A model generated the notes under the pieces. It ran no database searches. It saw only the letters and a list, made by a program, of their open reading frames with translations, and was not told where the DNA came from. From Rapana venosa (lineage: Eukaryota; Mollusca; Gastropoda; Neogastropoda; Muricidae), in contig CM054155.1 in assembly GCA_028751875.1 (NCBI GenBank), positions 45,034,421 to 45,098,420 of the forward strand: DNA of 64,000 nucleotides, written 5' to 3'. The position numbers and the translations under genes were made by a program. Position 1 is the first letter of the stretch; each line of letters begins with the position of its first letter. Positions 1 through 12,200 of the stretch are shown here, in pieces.

Positions 1-540
1 AGGTTATTTTCACCACTGATACTTTCACCACCCTCTCTTTTTTTCTTTCTTTGTTGTTGTTGTTGTTGTTGTGTTTTTCGTTAATCTAGCTCTTTGTTTC
101 TGCCTTGCTTCTTTTCTTCCTGTCATCTCTCTCTTGTATATTTTCTGTCTTCTTGGTCCATTGTCAGAGAATTTTAACCATTCCACTAAAGCGTCCTTGG
201 GACAGTGATATTTAAAAACAAACTAAGAACAACACCACCCCCCCCCCCCCCCCCCCCCCCCCCCGCTGCGTTTCTATTCACTGTTTTGAGACACTCCTTC
301 CATCACACAACACATATTAAGCTGAGTGTATGGAGCCCTTGTAGGATAAGTGGACTGCCAGTTTATATCATTATGCTTTAGCATTGCCCATTAACAATTT
401 TTAAAAAAATCACATTTTAAGAAACCGAAACTAAACTCATCCACCATTGGCTTACAAATGTTAAGCATCCAATAAAAATTAGTTTTATTGAGAACCAAAC
501 AACAACCAATCAAATACTTCGTAAGCCGGTTTCGACGGGT

Positions 541-603
541 TCGAATTTTGTTTACAACATGGCAGCGAAGGAAGCTTGATGCAAAGAAGCGCAGAGTAAT
601 CAA
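541..603 (+). other. Candidate 5' UTR exon of POC5 with two tiny uORFs
   Basis: A GTATGT donor sits at 604-609 and the first coding exon of POC5 begins after an AG at 1766-1767. If these are joined, the frame of the POC5 ATG (1873) runs back to a stop at 577-579, which makes 1873 the first usable ATG. Two short upstream frames are visible: ATG 559 to TGA 579, and ATG 579 to TAA 599, overlapping in an ATGA-like arrangement. The 5' end of this exon cannot be seen. Only RNA data would confirm it; a different upstream exon is equally possible. Confidence 0.3.
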
Positions 604-1131
604 GTATGTTTATCAGGTTTTCATTCATTAATGAACTTTCTGGTTGTATTGAACATTGCAATACGAGATTCAACAACAGATTTAACACGCATTTTGTCAA
701 AAATTATTGTCTAGGTGGCATGTGGCAAGCATGTAGTGCAAGTCATACACAAACTGTTTGAAACAAGTTTCAACATGATTTGAGAAGCTTATGACAGTTG
801 TTTTAATACAAAGCGTTTACAGAACATTACATTTACAATGTTATGTCCAGTATCTGGTCTGTGGTTTTGGACCCTTCACTAAAAGACAACTTTTGGTATT
901 TTGTAATTAAACGTTTATTTTGCACACATCAAGGCTCAGGCAGTTGGAAACCGTTGGATGGTGACATGAGACTGAAGAACGACACTTATTCGATTGCCGG
1001 CAATCCTTTCTTCCTATCAAAACTTCTAAAAGCAAAAATGCTAACAGAGCTTCAAACATTGCTGTAAATGATGTAATGTATATATTAATCTTAAACTTGA
1101 CAGTGTAACAGTACACTGTACAGTCTCACAC

Positions 1132-1163
<32 letters not shown>

Positions 1164-1374
1164 TCTCTTGTTATCCATTCCTCACAGTGATTACGCCATC
1201 CCCCCCCCCCCTTTTTTTTAAAGGATCTAAAATCCAATTTATTGTGTTTTTATTATAATTATCCCATAAGTTATGCATCTAACTCAGTAATTGCATATTG
1301 AAGGTTTTAAAAAACAACAACCATGTATGCATAACATATCTCTGTGTATCACTGTTTGTTAATTGTTAGTGCAC

Positions 1375-1570
1375 AGCACCACGGTTTATACATAGTCTCA
1401 TTCAAAGGACTTTTGGGGGAGTGGAGTCAATACTGATGTTAACTTCTGGGTAAAATCCCCTAAAACAGGTGCTGCCATTTTGGCTTGATCCTGGACCATT
1501 AGATCACAAACACAATGCTCTAAAAAAACACACACACACACATACCAAAAAACCCCCTAACCACAAGGCT
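1375..1570 (-). mobile_element. SINE-like element, tRNA-like head family, fragment
   Basis: The stretch beginning AGTCTCATTCAAAGGACTT, followed by GTGGAGTCAATACTGATGTTAA, resembles 14815-14985 and the reverse complement of the head of the element at 8768-9172. The family head reads TAGCCTAGTGGTTA on its sense strand, resembling a tRNA A box. This copy is on the minus strand and degraded. Confidence 0.5.
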
Positions 1571-1872
1571 ATCCTGCTGCTGCCCTCCTCCCTCTAAGTA
1601 AAGATAGATCCAGCAGTTGAGCAGCAGTCTAGGAAATAAGTAACATAATTGATCATCTTCTTATGTATCTCAAAGCTCTTTACTCTTTTTATTGCTCTGC
1701 AACTGATCGTTATAAGTTTGATTTAATATTGATGTTGTCATGTTTTTATAATTTGTGTGTTGTATAGATCTACCATATAGCAAAACAGAAGGAGAGAAAG
1801 GAAAGGAGCAGCAGACAGGCGTATACACTAATACAGAGTGTGGTCCTTAGTGACTTAGAAACTGTGACAAGC

Positions 1873-2040
1873 ATGTCGGAGAGGGATAGTACCAGTGAGG
1901 TGTCAAGCTCTAATGGCAGTAATGGAAAGCCACCAGTTATTCCCCTTGATTCTCCTGGCAGTTCTGTTTCTTCACGACTTCAGGTTGGTATCTAAAATAA
2001 CGTGTTTTTAAGAAGATTGTGTTTGTAAAAGTGGGTGTAT

Positions 2041-2075
<35 letters not shown>

Positions 2076-5000
2076 GTGTGTGTACACATAAATTATGCTT
2101 TGTGTGGGTATGTGTGAATTACATATTTAGCCATTTCTCTCTCTCTCTAGGGTGGGGACTGGATTTAAAAAAAGCACATGAGTGTTTATTCATTATCCTC
2201 GAAATAAAAGAATTTGTCATTGTGATTGTCTCTTTCTCTCTTTCCTGAAACTATAACAAAACAAAAACTCATGACAGGAGGAATATGACGAACTTCTGAA
2301 GTATGCAGTAGTGGTGCCAGACTACAGTCGAAAACCTATCCCAGGCAGACTGACCGACACTAGGACAATCTGTGACCAGCAGAATGATATCATCACTGTT
2401 CGAGCATCCTCCAATCAGTCAGGTTTTTCGCAAGGTGAGAAATAATGTTGATTTTATAGGATAAGTGCTTTTTTGTCAGTGTATGTTTTTTTTTGTGTCA
2501 GTGTGTGTGTGTGTGCGTGTGCGCACACATACATGGATGAGACGGGATGTGAGCAAGAGAGAGAGAGGAGTGTGTATACATTTGACATAATCAGTCATTT
2601 ATCACCTGTTAGTTTTTCATTTTTTATTTAGTAGCAGCAAGTGCATGTGTGTACACGCGCAGATACATGTGTAGGCAAGTACATAAGTAAGTAAGAAAGG
2701 TTGATTAAAGGATCCATAGCAATGGCCAGGGCTGTGTTTTGTTGGCTTAGTGGTTAAGGGATACATCTGTCTTGGTTCCAAGTTTCATCTAGGTAGTAAT
2801 TTTTTCTCTGTACTGTTCCATTTGATCTTGAAAATGATCTGGGTATATAGTCATTTGGGTTGGGTGAGATTGTAAACCAAGACCTTGTATCTCACCTTCA
2901 AACATGCACACATATATGCACACACGCACAACAAGAGACTTGTACTGTAACTGAGGCAAGATCTGGCTAAAATCAGTTCCTTCCTGTGAACTTCAAAACT
3001 CACACTCAGAGGGTACTACAGAGTGAATGTAACTGTGACTCAGATGTTGAGACAGAAGTGAGTTGCATGAGAACTTCATTGCATATCATTAGACAACAAA
3101 ATGTTAATGATAAAATATAAATTGTACGTATGTATGTATGTTAGTCTGTCGTTTTCGACGATGACCTCCAAAACAGCAGAGGAGGCAGCTGCTGTTTCGA
3201 AAATTGGGCAGAAATTTGATTATAGTGGAGATGCCTTGCCCACAGTACATCCCCACTCTCTCAGCCAAGTGGGCATAAGGACAGTCAGCGTTGGAGATGT
3301 TCTCCAAAGGCCAACCAGCCCCCAGGGCTGCAGCACATAAGGACTGTGCAAGTCAAGCCTCCTAGTCAGAGAGAGTCATAGTCGATCACTAAAGACTAAG
3401 CTGTAAAGTGGAATTCCATGAGTGGAAGAGCCACTGGTCATACAGCCTCTCACTTTGCTGTTGCCCCCAGCGTCAATGGTTTAATCAAGAACTGTGATAA
3501 ACCCCAGAAATAAAAATTAAAAAGAAAAAAGCAAGCACGGTCCATCCCATCAAAATACAATAATATAAATTAGCATGAATTTGTAAATTTTTTAACCACT
3601 ATCCTGATAATTGTGGTAGTTCTTCTTCTGTTTGCCTTGGGGTTTTTTGTTTGGAGTTTTTTGCTGCTTTTTACAGAACAGCTATTTTTGTTCTCAGATG
3701 AAGAGAAATCAACACAAAGAGCGGGAGATGAAGAAGGGGAGAGAACACCCAGAGGCAGGGGAGATCAGTCTGGTGGAAGTGTGAAGCTCTTACCTGACTT
3801 TGGTCAAAGTCCCATTGGTTCCCGAAGCCCAAAGAGCTTCACTGGGCACCCAAGAGACAATATTTCAGGTACAACTAATGGATGGATTGCTGGAGTAGTG
3901 TGTGTGTTTGCGCGTGTGTGTGTGCATGCGTGTGTTTGAAAGGATGCAGTCTTCTCTTAATCTTTTGTGAGGTGTAAAAATGATCAGGAAAAAAAAGCGT
4001 TATGTGCAGTGCAGTTCATTGCAGCATAAAGCAGTAGAATGTAACATTGTGTACATTGAATAATTGATTTTTCATACAGGGTATGTAACAATGCTTCAGA
4101 CTTTATGTAGGTCTCTGTAAGTCAACCTATTTGGTTGGCTGTGGAGCATTTTGACCTCTCTCTTGTCTGTCTCTGCTTCTCTGTTTTACTCTCTCCCACT
4201 CTCTGCCCATTTCTCTCTCTTTTTAAAATTTATATTTATTTGTTTATTTATTTAATTTTTTAAAAATAAAATGCCCATTTCACTCTTTCTGGTCTGTCTT
4301 AACTCAAAGTTTTCTGTCATGTTTGTCTGTGGCTCAAGTCAGAATACTCATGGTAGCCAAAATCACAACTTTTGTTCTGATTTGGAATGTTAAATAATTC
4401 TGTACACTTTACAATTTAATTTCGCTTTTTTGTTGTTGTGCGTTCTGGATGATGCCTGACAACGTTTATCTGTAAAATATCAAATCACAATTTAACATGG
4501 TTTTGATTCAGAAGTATTGGTCATGCTTGGCTGTGATCATCGTCCCTTATTTAGCAACTGCATCTTGAGTATTTTGTATTGCTTGACCCCCACCTGCCAC
4601 CCACCCCCTTCCAACCACCACCACACAACAATACATAAAAAACAACACAAAACAACAACAAAACAAAACAAATAAAAGAAATCCCAAATAGTTTTCTTGT
4701 ACAAACTGTTGAGAAAAGCAGGGAGGAAATCACCCTTTAATGCCGCTGATATCCACCCCCCTTATACAGGTAGGAGCACAACAGCCAACGGAGGCTACCA
4801 TCCAGGTTCTGTCCCCCTGGGCTCCAACCTGCTTTTTGGTATGAATGATCGCCCTATGGAAGCAGTGTACACGGCCACCATTGACCAAGATGTGTGCAAA
4901 ATGGAGACCATGTTGGATCACTGGTGCCTGGAACTGAAAAGAAACGTGCTGGTAAGTCAGCTGGTTGATTACTACTGAATAATTGACTGGTGGGCGGGTT

Positions 5001-8000
5001 GGCTGGCTGGTTGTTGATTCTTTGGTTGGTTGGTTGGCTGGCTAATCATTTGAATAACTTCTCCCGAGGGGATGCTGGGGGCCTATCAGTATAAATAGCA
5101 TCCCCACATTCTGGAAATTCTGTGCTAGGAATTTCCTCTTTTCTATCACTCTCTTTGTTTCTGCCTTGTTCCCTTTCTTCATGTCACCTCCTTCTTGTCT
5201 ATTTTCTGCCTTCTTGGTCCATTCTCCTGCCTTTTTTCCAGAAAGAACTTAAAAGGTAACAATTCTCTCTTATGCCGAAGTCGGATGTGCTGGGCCTGAC
5301 TTGTCAGGCGCTTAATGGCAGCGTGACACATTTTCGCTCATATAACAGACAACAATAGTTGCTGTCTGAGCGTTCGACAAAGAAGAAGAATTTGAATAAT
5401 TGATGGATTATTGAATTGTTGATTTCTTGGTTGGTTGGGTGATCATTTGAGTACTTGATTGATTGATCGATGGATTGAACTGGTTGGTTGGTTGATTGAT
5501 TTGTTGGTCAGTTATACAGTCTGTTTAATAGTGGATGGATGGGTGGAGGAAAGAATGATTGGCTGGATAGATAAACGTATTTACTGTCTTGTTGACAGGA
5601 TTAAATGGGATTAAATGATTAAATTAAAGGGTGAAAGGGTGGCGCAGCGCTAAGTGGCGACGCGTTCTCCCGCTCTCCCCGGGGAGAGCAGCCCGAATTT
5701 CACAGAGAAAAATCTGCCGTGACTTAAAGTGGTATGAAATAAAATCTGAGCGCTTTGATTTGTTGCTTTACAAGATTCAGCGCTATATAAATTCCATACA
5801 TTATTATTATTATTATTATTATTAAATAAGTGGTTAGTCCTTTGGATGAGACTTTAAACAGATGCCTCATGAGAAAATGCACACACAACATCTTGCGCAC
5901 GTGTTAAAACCTGTTCTGCCACCAGAAGAGCTGGCCATTTGTGCTGGTAAGAATGGATGACCAAAAACATATTTTTTTAAAAATACATGCACGCTGGTGT
6001 CATGTTTAGACATCTCCCCCAAGGTCATTATGCAGTTACCTTAATAATCATGGCAAAAAACAGTCGCATACACGAAAATCTTAACATTTATGAATGTCAG
6101 AGCCGCCGAGAATGCCAAGGAACAAAAAAATAAAAGAAAAAGAAAGGTTATGTGCTATTTGAATGTGTGTTAAAGTGTGTGTGTTTGTGTGTGTATGTGT
6201 GATATTTATCTATTTTATTTTATTTCAAGGATAATGGAATAAGCACTCATGTGATTTTTTTCCCCATCTAATCCCTGTGTGAGTGAGTGAGTGAGTGAGT
6301 GAGAGTTTGCAAGATGTTGCAGGGGGATGCTTGGTTGGCTTAAACAGAAAACAAATATCAGTTGTACTGAACAGGAGCAGACTACTATGAGAAGGAGGGA
6401 GAAGGGGGGAGAGAAAGGGAGAAAAAAAAGGAGTTTAAATATGCAAACAAAGCTAAGATTATAGCAGTAGGTATATATATTGTACACCATAATTACGTAA
6501 GTCTGTGGAGAATGATCTGCACGGCTGTTTGTGTCTGTCTTGTTCTCTGCGTCTGTCTTGCCCTGGCCGCCTGTCTTTTTCCTTCCCGTTTCTCTGCAGT
6601 GATGATGAAAATGATAACTACAGTGACCGTGATCTTACAGGCAGAGTTCTCCAAAGCCAAGATTGTCATTGAGCAGAAAAGTCGCCAGGAACTTTTGCAA
6701 GAGACCACTAGGTGAGAGATTGTGTGTGTCTGTGTGTGTTCATTCGTTCTTTACATGTTACTTCTTTTCACTATCAGTGATATTAGATGAAGGGAGACAG
6801 GGGAGAAAAGAAAGGGGATAGCAGATATTTGTGTGTGTCTGTGTGTGCATGTATGTGTGTGTCTGTGTGTGCATGTATGTGTGTGCATCTGTGTGTAGGA
6901 GAGTTAATCATATCAATGGGGAATTTGAAAGTTCCATATTTCTAACTAGTGCTTCAGCGAACAGCCCTGTTGTCTAGAGTGGCAGTATAGGGTGTTTGTT
7001 TTTCCTGTCCCCATGTCTCTCCACAATATTGTCTGCTGAACTCAATTATCGAAAGGAATCTGGCATGGTTATCCATTAGATGTTTGTCCCATATCGTATT
7101 CTTATATTATGTTGTTAAACTCACATTATGGAATCATGGCTTTGGGGAATTTTGGTGTTCATTGTATACACATGGAAGTTGTTACCATTTTAGTTCATGC
7201 TTGGAAAAATTGTTCATAGGAATTATCCTTTGGGAGTTGAGATATTTCATAGCTGTAGCTTAATAAAAGACTATATAATGGACTGATACTAGAGAGAACG
7301 ACCACAAGATTGTTGAAAAGGTGTCTTTCTGATCATCTATTTTTTACAGATGATCAATCAGTCCAGTTGTAGGGATTTGTGTGGCTTGAAAATCTTATCT
7401 GAACTACTGGAACATGTGAAAGACATTGAAAACAAGAAACAGCTTGTGCAGCGACAGTGATCCAGCTATTCTTATACTATACAGTCTCTGCCCTGATATG
7501 TGTGTGGGACCTTTAAGGTTGGCTAGAACATCGACACAAGGAATGACTGAACCTTTGGTGTTAGTCTTGTGTTTTGATAGAAGTGTAGCTGAGCTTTCAG
7601 TTCTCGAAGAGGTGACAGCCCTGCTATGACCTCTGTGGTGGGCTAGGCTCCAACTATCACACTTGAAACAACCGGGATTCTGTGAAATGTCCTCCAGACA
7701 CTGTCAAGAGAAAGCTGAGCTGGTCAAAGAGCTGGACAGCCTGAAGGAGTTCCTGCACACCTACCAGCAGTCGATGCAGCGCAAGGACAGCATCATCTCC
7801 AACCTCACCAACGCCATGTACCGCCAGAGGGACAAACAGCAGCTGGTCCGCAACTTTAGTCAGTGGAAGATTCACCACAACGACGCCAAGAGAGAGGTGG
7901 GTGTTGTGTGTGTGTTGTGTGTGTGTGTGTGTGTGTGGTGTGTGTGTGTGTTTGGGGGGAGAGTGGATGATGCTTTGAGGTCCCACTCTTCTTCCCCTTG

Positions 8001-9216
8001 ACTCATTTTAAAATTCACATCTAGATATAAGCCCCCACAAAAAAAGGCTTTTCATGGGGGCTCAAAACCCGCACAAAAAAACTTGGCACTGAGTGACTGG
8101 TGGTTCACATTCTTGTGAAAAATGAAGGAACTATTTAGTTTTTAGTCTTCGGATTGATTGAAGAATGGTCTTCTTTTCTTTAGTAATTTGAAATTGAGTG
8201 GCTGAAGTATGTTGTGGGGGGTCTCATATTGTCTAGAAGCTACTTCTTGAAATGAGTGCTGGTTGACTGCTTGGTGGCCCAACTTACTGCAGTCACACAC
8301 TTTGTTGTTGTGAAGGCAGTTTGCTGGAGAATTCCTTCGTATCTCTATTTTTAGGGAATTAAAGAAAGATATAGAGAGTGTGAGTATAAATTCTGTTAAA
8401 AAAAATAGTAACATTTGTCAGATTCATATACATGGAGATTTAAAGATTACTGTAAGCAGTTTTGCTTCTCTTCTCCACCCCCTACCCCAACCCCCACCCA
8501 TGTTTTTGTTAAAGTTAACATCATTATCGTCATCATCATCAGTAATGAAGAAGAGACTGGGAGAGTTGGACACCCGCAGACCTTCAGAGAAGAAGCTGCC
8601 TTCTGCCAACTATTTTGGCTCTTCCCTTCTTTCACTGTATTGGGGCCAGGCTAGGGTAGGCTGTGTCCAGGTCTTGACCACTGGGCCCCCTTCTGATGTT
8701 GTTGGCTTTTTATTCTTCTTCCTTGCCTAGACCTGGACTTGAACCTTGTGACTGACCAGGGGGGTGAAGTAGCCTAGTGGTTACAGCATTGAGCTCATGA
8801 TTTGACGGCACAGGTTTAAGCCGCCACGAGACGCGTGTTTGAGGGGATTTTTTTCCCTGAGTTAGCGTCAGTACCGACACCACTTCCTGGAAATGTTGTT
8901 TGGTTGAGACTATAAACAGAAGTCCTGTTTACAAACACATGCAGAACATCTTGGGCACATGTTAAAAGCTGTTCCCGCCTTTCAGAAGAGTAGGCCATTC
9001 ATGCTGGCAGGAAGATGTGTGACCAAACAATGTTTGGCAAATATATGCTCCCATGGTGTCGTGTTTACACTTCATCCCTAAAGTCCAAAGGTGGCTGGCT
9101 ACCTTAACGGTGGGCAAACAGTTGCATACGCAAAATCTCACCAATGGTGAACCTTGGAGTTCTAGCGGAGAAATGCAGAGAGAAAGAGAACAAGAGACAG
9201 AGACAGAGAGATAGAA

Positions 9217-9253
<37 letters not shown>

Positions 9254-12200
9254 TAGAGAAGAGAGAGAGAGAAGGAGAGAGAACGAGAACAAGAGAGAGA
9301 GAGAGAGAGAGAACCAGTGACCTATCGTCCATTGACCGTTTCACTGACATAGTCCTTTACGCATTGCTTAGGCTTTTGCTACCAAGCTGGCCAAGCGTCA
9401 CTACGAGCACAGCCTGAAGCGGCGTGTGCTGACGGCCATGTTTTCCCTCGTCCACAACAAGTGGAGGCACCGGGTGGAGAAGGCCTGTCAGGTCAAGTCC
9501 CAGGAGGTCTGCATGCAGCTAACCAACGACTATGAGTCCAAGATCACTGCTGTGAGTGATGGGCGGTGTGTGTTTTGTGTGTGTGTGGGTTTGGATGTGT
9601 GTGTCTACTTTGTGTGTGTGTGCGCCTGTGTGTGTGCGTGTGTGTTTAATTGTTTGTGTGTTCCAGTGTGTGTGTGTGTGTGTGTGTGTTCCAGTGTGTG
9701 AATGTGTGTTATCTACATGTCTGTTTCTTCTTATTAGTTTGCATCTCATATTTGTTTTTTTTGTCAGCACCCTCCTTACTCTCACACCTTCATTTCAGTA
9801 TCCTCTCCTAGTGCTACAGTCATATCTGCGGGTGTGGAGATGTTTGGGTGTTGTAGAAACCACACATTCATGCTGGCCTGGCCAAAGTCTGTGTCAGCTG
9901 TTTGTTGATCTAAGCCAAGTTCCAAGAGCCTACATCAAACTGTTTTCAGACTGTAGAGTATTGTGTTCAGATTTTCCTTCAGTCATGACAAGCTTTAAGC
10001 ATAACAACTTTAATGGAGCAAAAGAAAATCCTCTGAAGTTGGAGTATGGCTGCATAAAGGGTGAAGTATTTGCAATCAGTCCTTCTTACAAACCCCTCAT
10101 CCAGTGAATACACACAGTCTTACAGTGATTCTCGAGTAGGTGAGTGAGTCAGAGAGCATATTCTGGTTGACCTGTTAAGCTGGGGAATCCATAACAACAA
10201 CAATAATTATCTCCCAGGTCAGCTTCAAGTGCAGGCCTGCCAGTGCCTTAATTCCCTTGGAGCATGCAGAAGATCAAATATGCATGTTAACCCATTCACT
10301 GCTTCAGTTTGTGCATACATCTTTTGATAATGGCAGATGCCTAAATACGTACACAGTATGTGGATACTGTGACTGCCAATCTCTACAAGACTTATGGGAA
10401 ACAACTATGTACACTGGTCCATTGTCTTCTAGAGTCGTGAAAGCAGTTGTTTCCCTTCAACTGTTTGCTAAGTTTGTCCGCTTTGTAACGTTGTTTAACC
10501 TCTTAACTGCTTAGTGCAAGTGCACCCAGTATGCCGGGGAATAAAATTCCTATGTACCACTGCTATGTTCATATCCCTCTTACTCAGAAATTACTAAATG
10601 AATAATCCTGATATTCTGCCTAATGACAGTATATATATCGTAGATTGCTTCGAGGCAAGCTCAGATTAGTTAGCATTATATTTCACTACAAAAATATATT
10701 TTAAAATGTTAAAAATAGATGGCAATACACTTGCTTCATCACTAATGTCATTCTGAGTACCCCCCTTCTTAGTAACGTCACACATAAGTCCAGGCAAAAT
10801 CTCAGTATTTTTTTAAAAATCTGCACTATCTTCTGAATTGTTCATGATCGTTTTTATCACTGTCAGGATCATTTAAAATTTTATTTGCCACTTCTTCAGC
10901 TATTTAAGTCATTGATATATTCAACGAGAAAAGTCAGCCATTTTGAACATGAACATTCCAAGCAGTCATGCAAAATATCACAAAACATGAGCCAAAAAAA
11001 AGATCGTTTTTGCCATGTTTTTGCAACTGGCTGTTGCCCAGCAATAGGAGAGTGATCTGCACTAATTTTGGAGTTCTTTCCCTTTAACTGTAGTCAAGGA
11101 AGATGGCTTGTTTACTTTGGTTCAAAACCCTGGAAAATGTCCGGGTTGTAGGCGTATAGAGTGCACGTTTAGTCACGGAAAATTTCCGGGGTGGGGCAGT
11201 CAAGCAGTTTTTTGTTTTTTTAAGGGTGGCGCTGCTCTTGTGGCGACGCGCTCTCCCCGGGGAGAGCAGCCCGAATTTCACGCAGAGAAATCTTGTGACT
11301 TAAAGTGGTATAAAATAAAAATAAAAACAAAAAAAACCTGAGAACTCGCTAGAACTGAAAACTATTTTCAAGATGGCTAACCAAGTACAAACTTTGAAAG
11401 ATCGATCCTCTTTCATGGTTTATCTATACTGCTCTGGAAGTGGCTGATGAGATTATTTATGAATGATAATGACAGTGGTGAGGATGACTGGGTAGTGCAA
11501 GATGACAGTGATTTAGATGAAGAAGACCACTAAATGATAAAGAAAACACCCTCATTTGTCAGGGCTAGTACACTATTTATTATGTTTATTTATCTATTCT
11601 TTTATTTTGATGACAATAGAATAAATACTCTCATGCTTTTTTACATCCAGAACCCACTGACGAAATGAAAACTTTGCTCCAGCAGAGTGGAATTCAAAAG
11701 GAGGTATTTTGAAGATCAGTCAAGGGGTAAAAGATCCCTTAACTCTTGTCGACGTTCTGTGGGTTATGGAAACACAAACACACCCAGCATGCAACCTGCA
11801 CAATGAAATGAGCTGCTCTGAAGTGGTAATGTGTTGGCAAAGGCCAGCAGGCAGATCTCCTACAAAGTTACAAGCACAGGAGAAGAGTAAGGGAACACAG
11901 AGAGAGGGGAGTGGGGGGAGGGAGGGAGAAAGAGAGAGAGAGAGAGAGAGATTCATTCAATGTCGTGCCATCTTTTCTGTCTAGCTGAATGAAGCCCAGC
12001 AGTCTGCCCGTGATGAAATTATTCGCCTGCAGATTGAAAGAGAGAAGTACCAGGAGACGATGAAGAAGGCCTTTATGCGCGGCGTGTGTGCCTTGAACCT
12101 GGAGGCCATGAGCATGTTCCACGGAGAAGAGAACAACAGTGAGTTGAAACAGAGACACACATGCACATGTACATGCACGCATGCATGCACATGCACACTT

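Larger units (their letters stand above)
1..1767. other. Upstream region of POC5, mostly repeats
   Basis: No protein gene is supported here. The stretch holds a fragment of a dispersed SINE-like family (about 93-171, matching 5145-5225), a C27 run (238-264), a (CA)n tract (about 1135-1161), a C run at 1201-1210, and a minus-strand SINE-like copy at about 1375-1570. A possible non-coding first exon of POC5 ends at 603 and is listed separately. Confidence 0.6.

Noticed and set aside
9556..10107. 183-codon open frame starting in the GT tract after POC5 exon 7
   Set aside because: The first half is translated (GT)n and the second half overlaps dispersed repeat D; no protein family resemblance.
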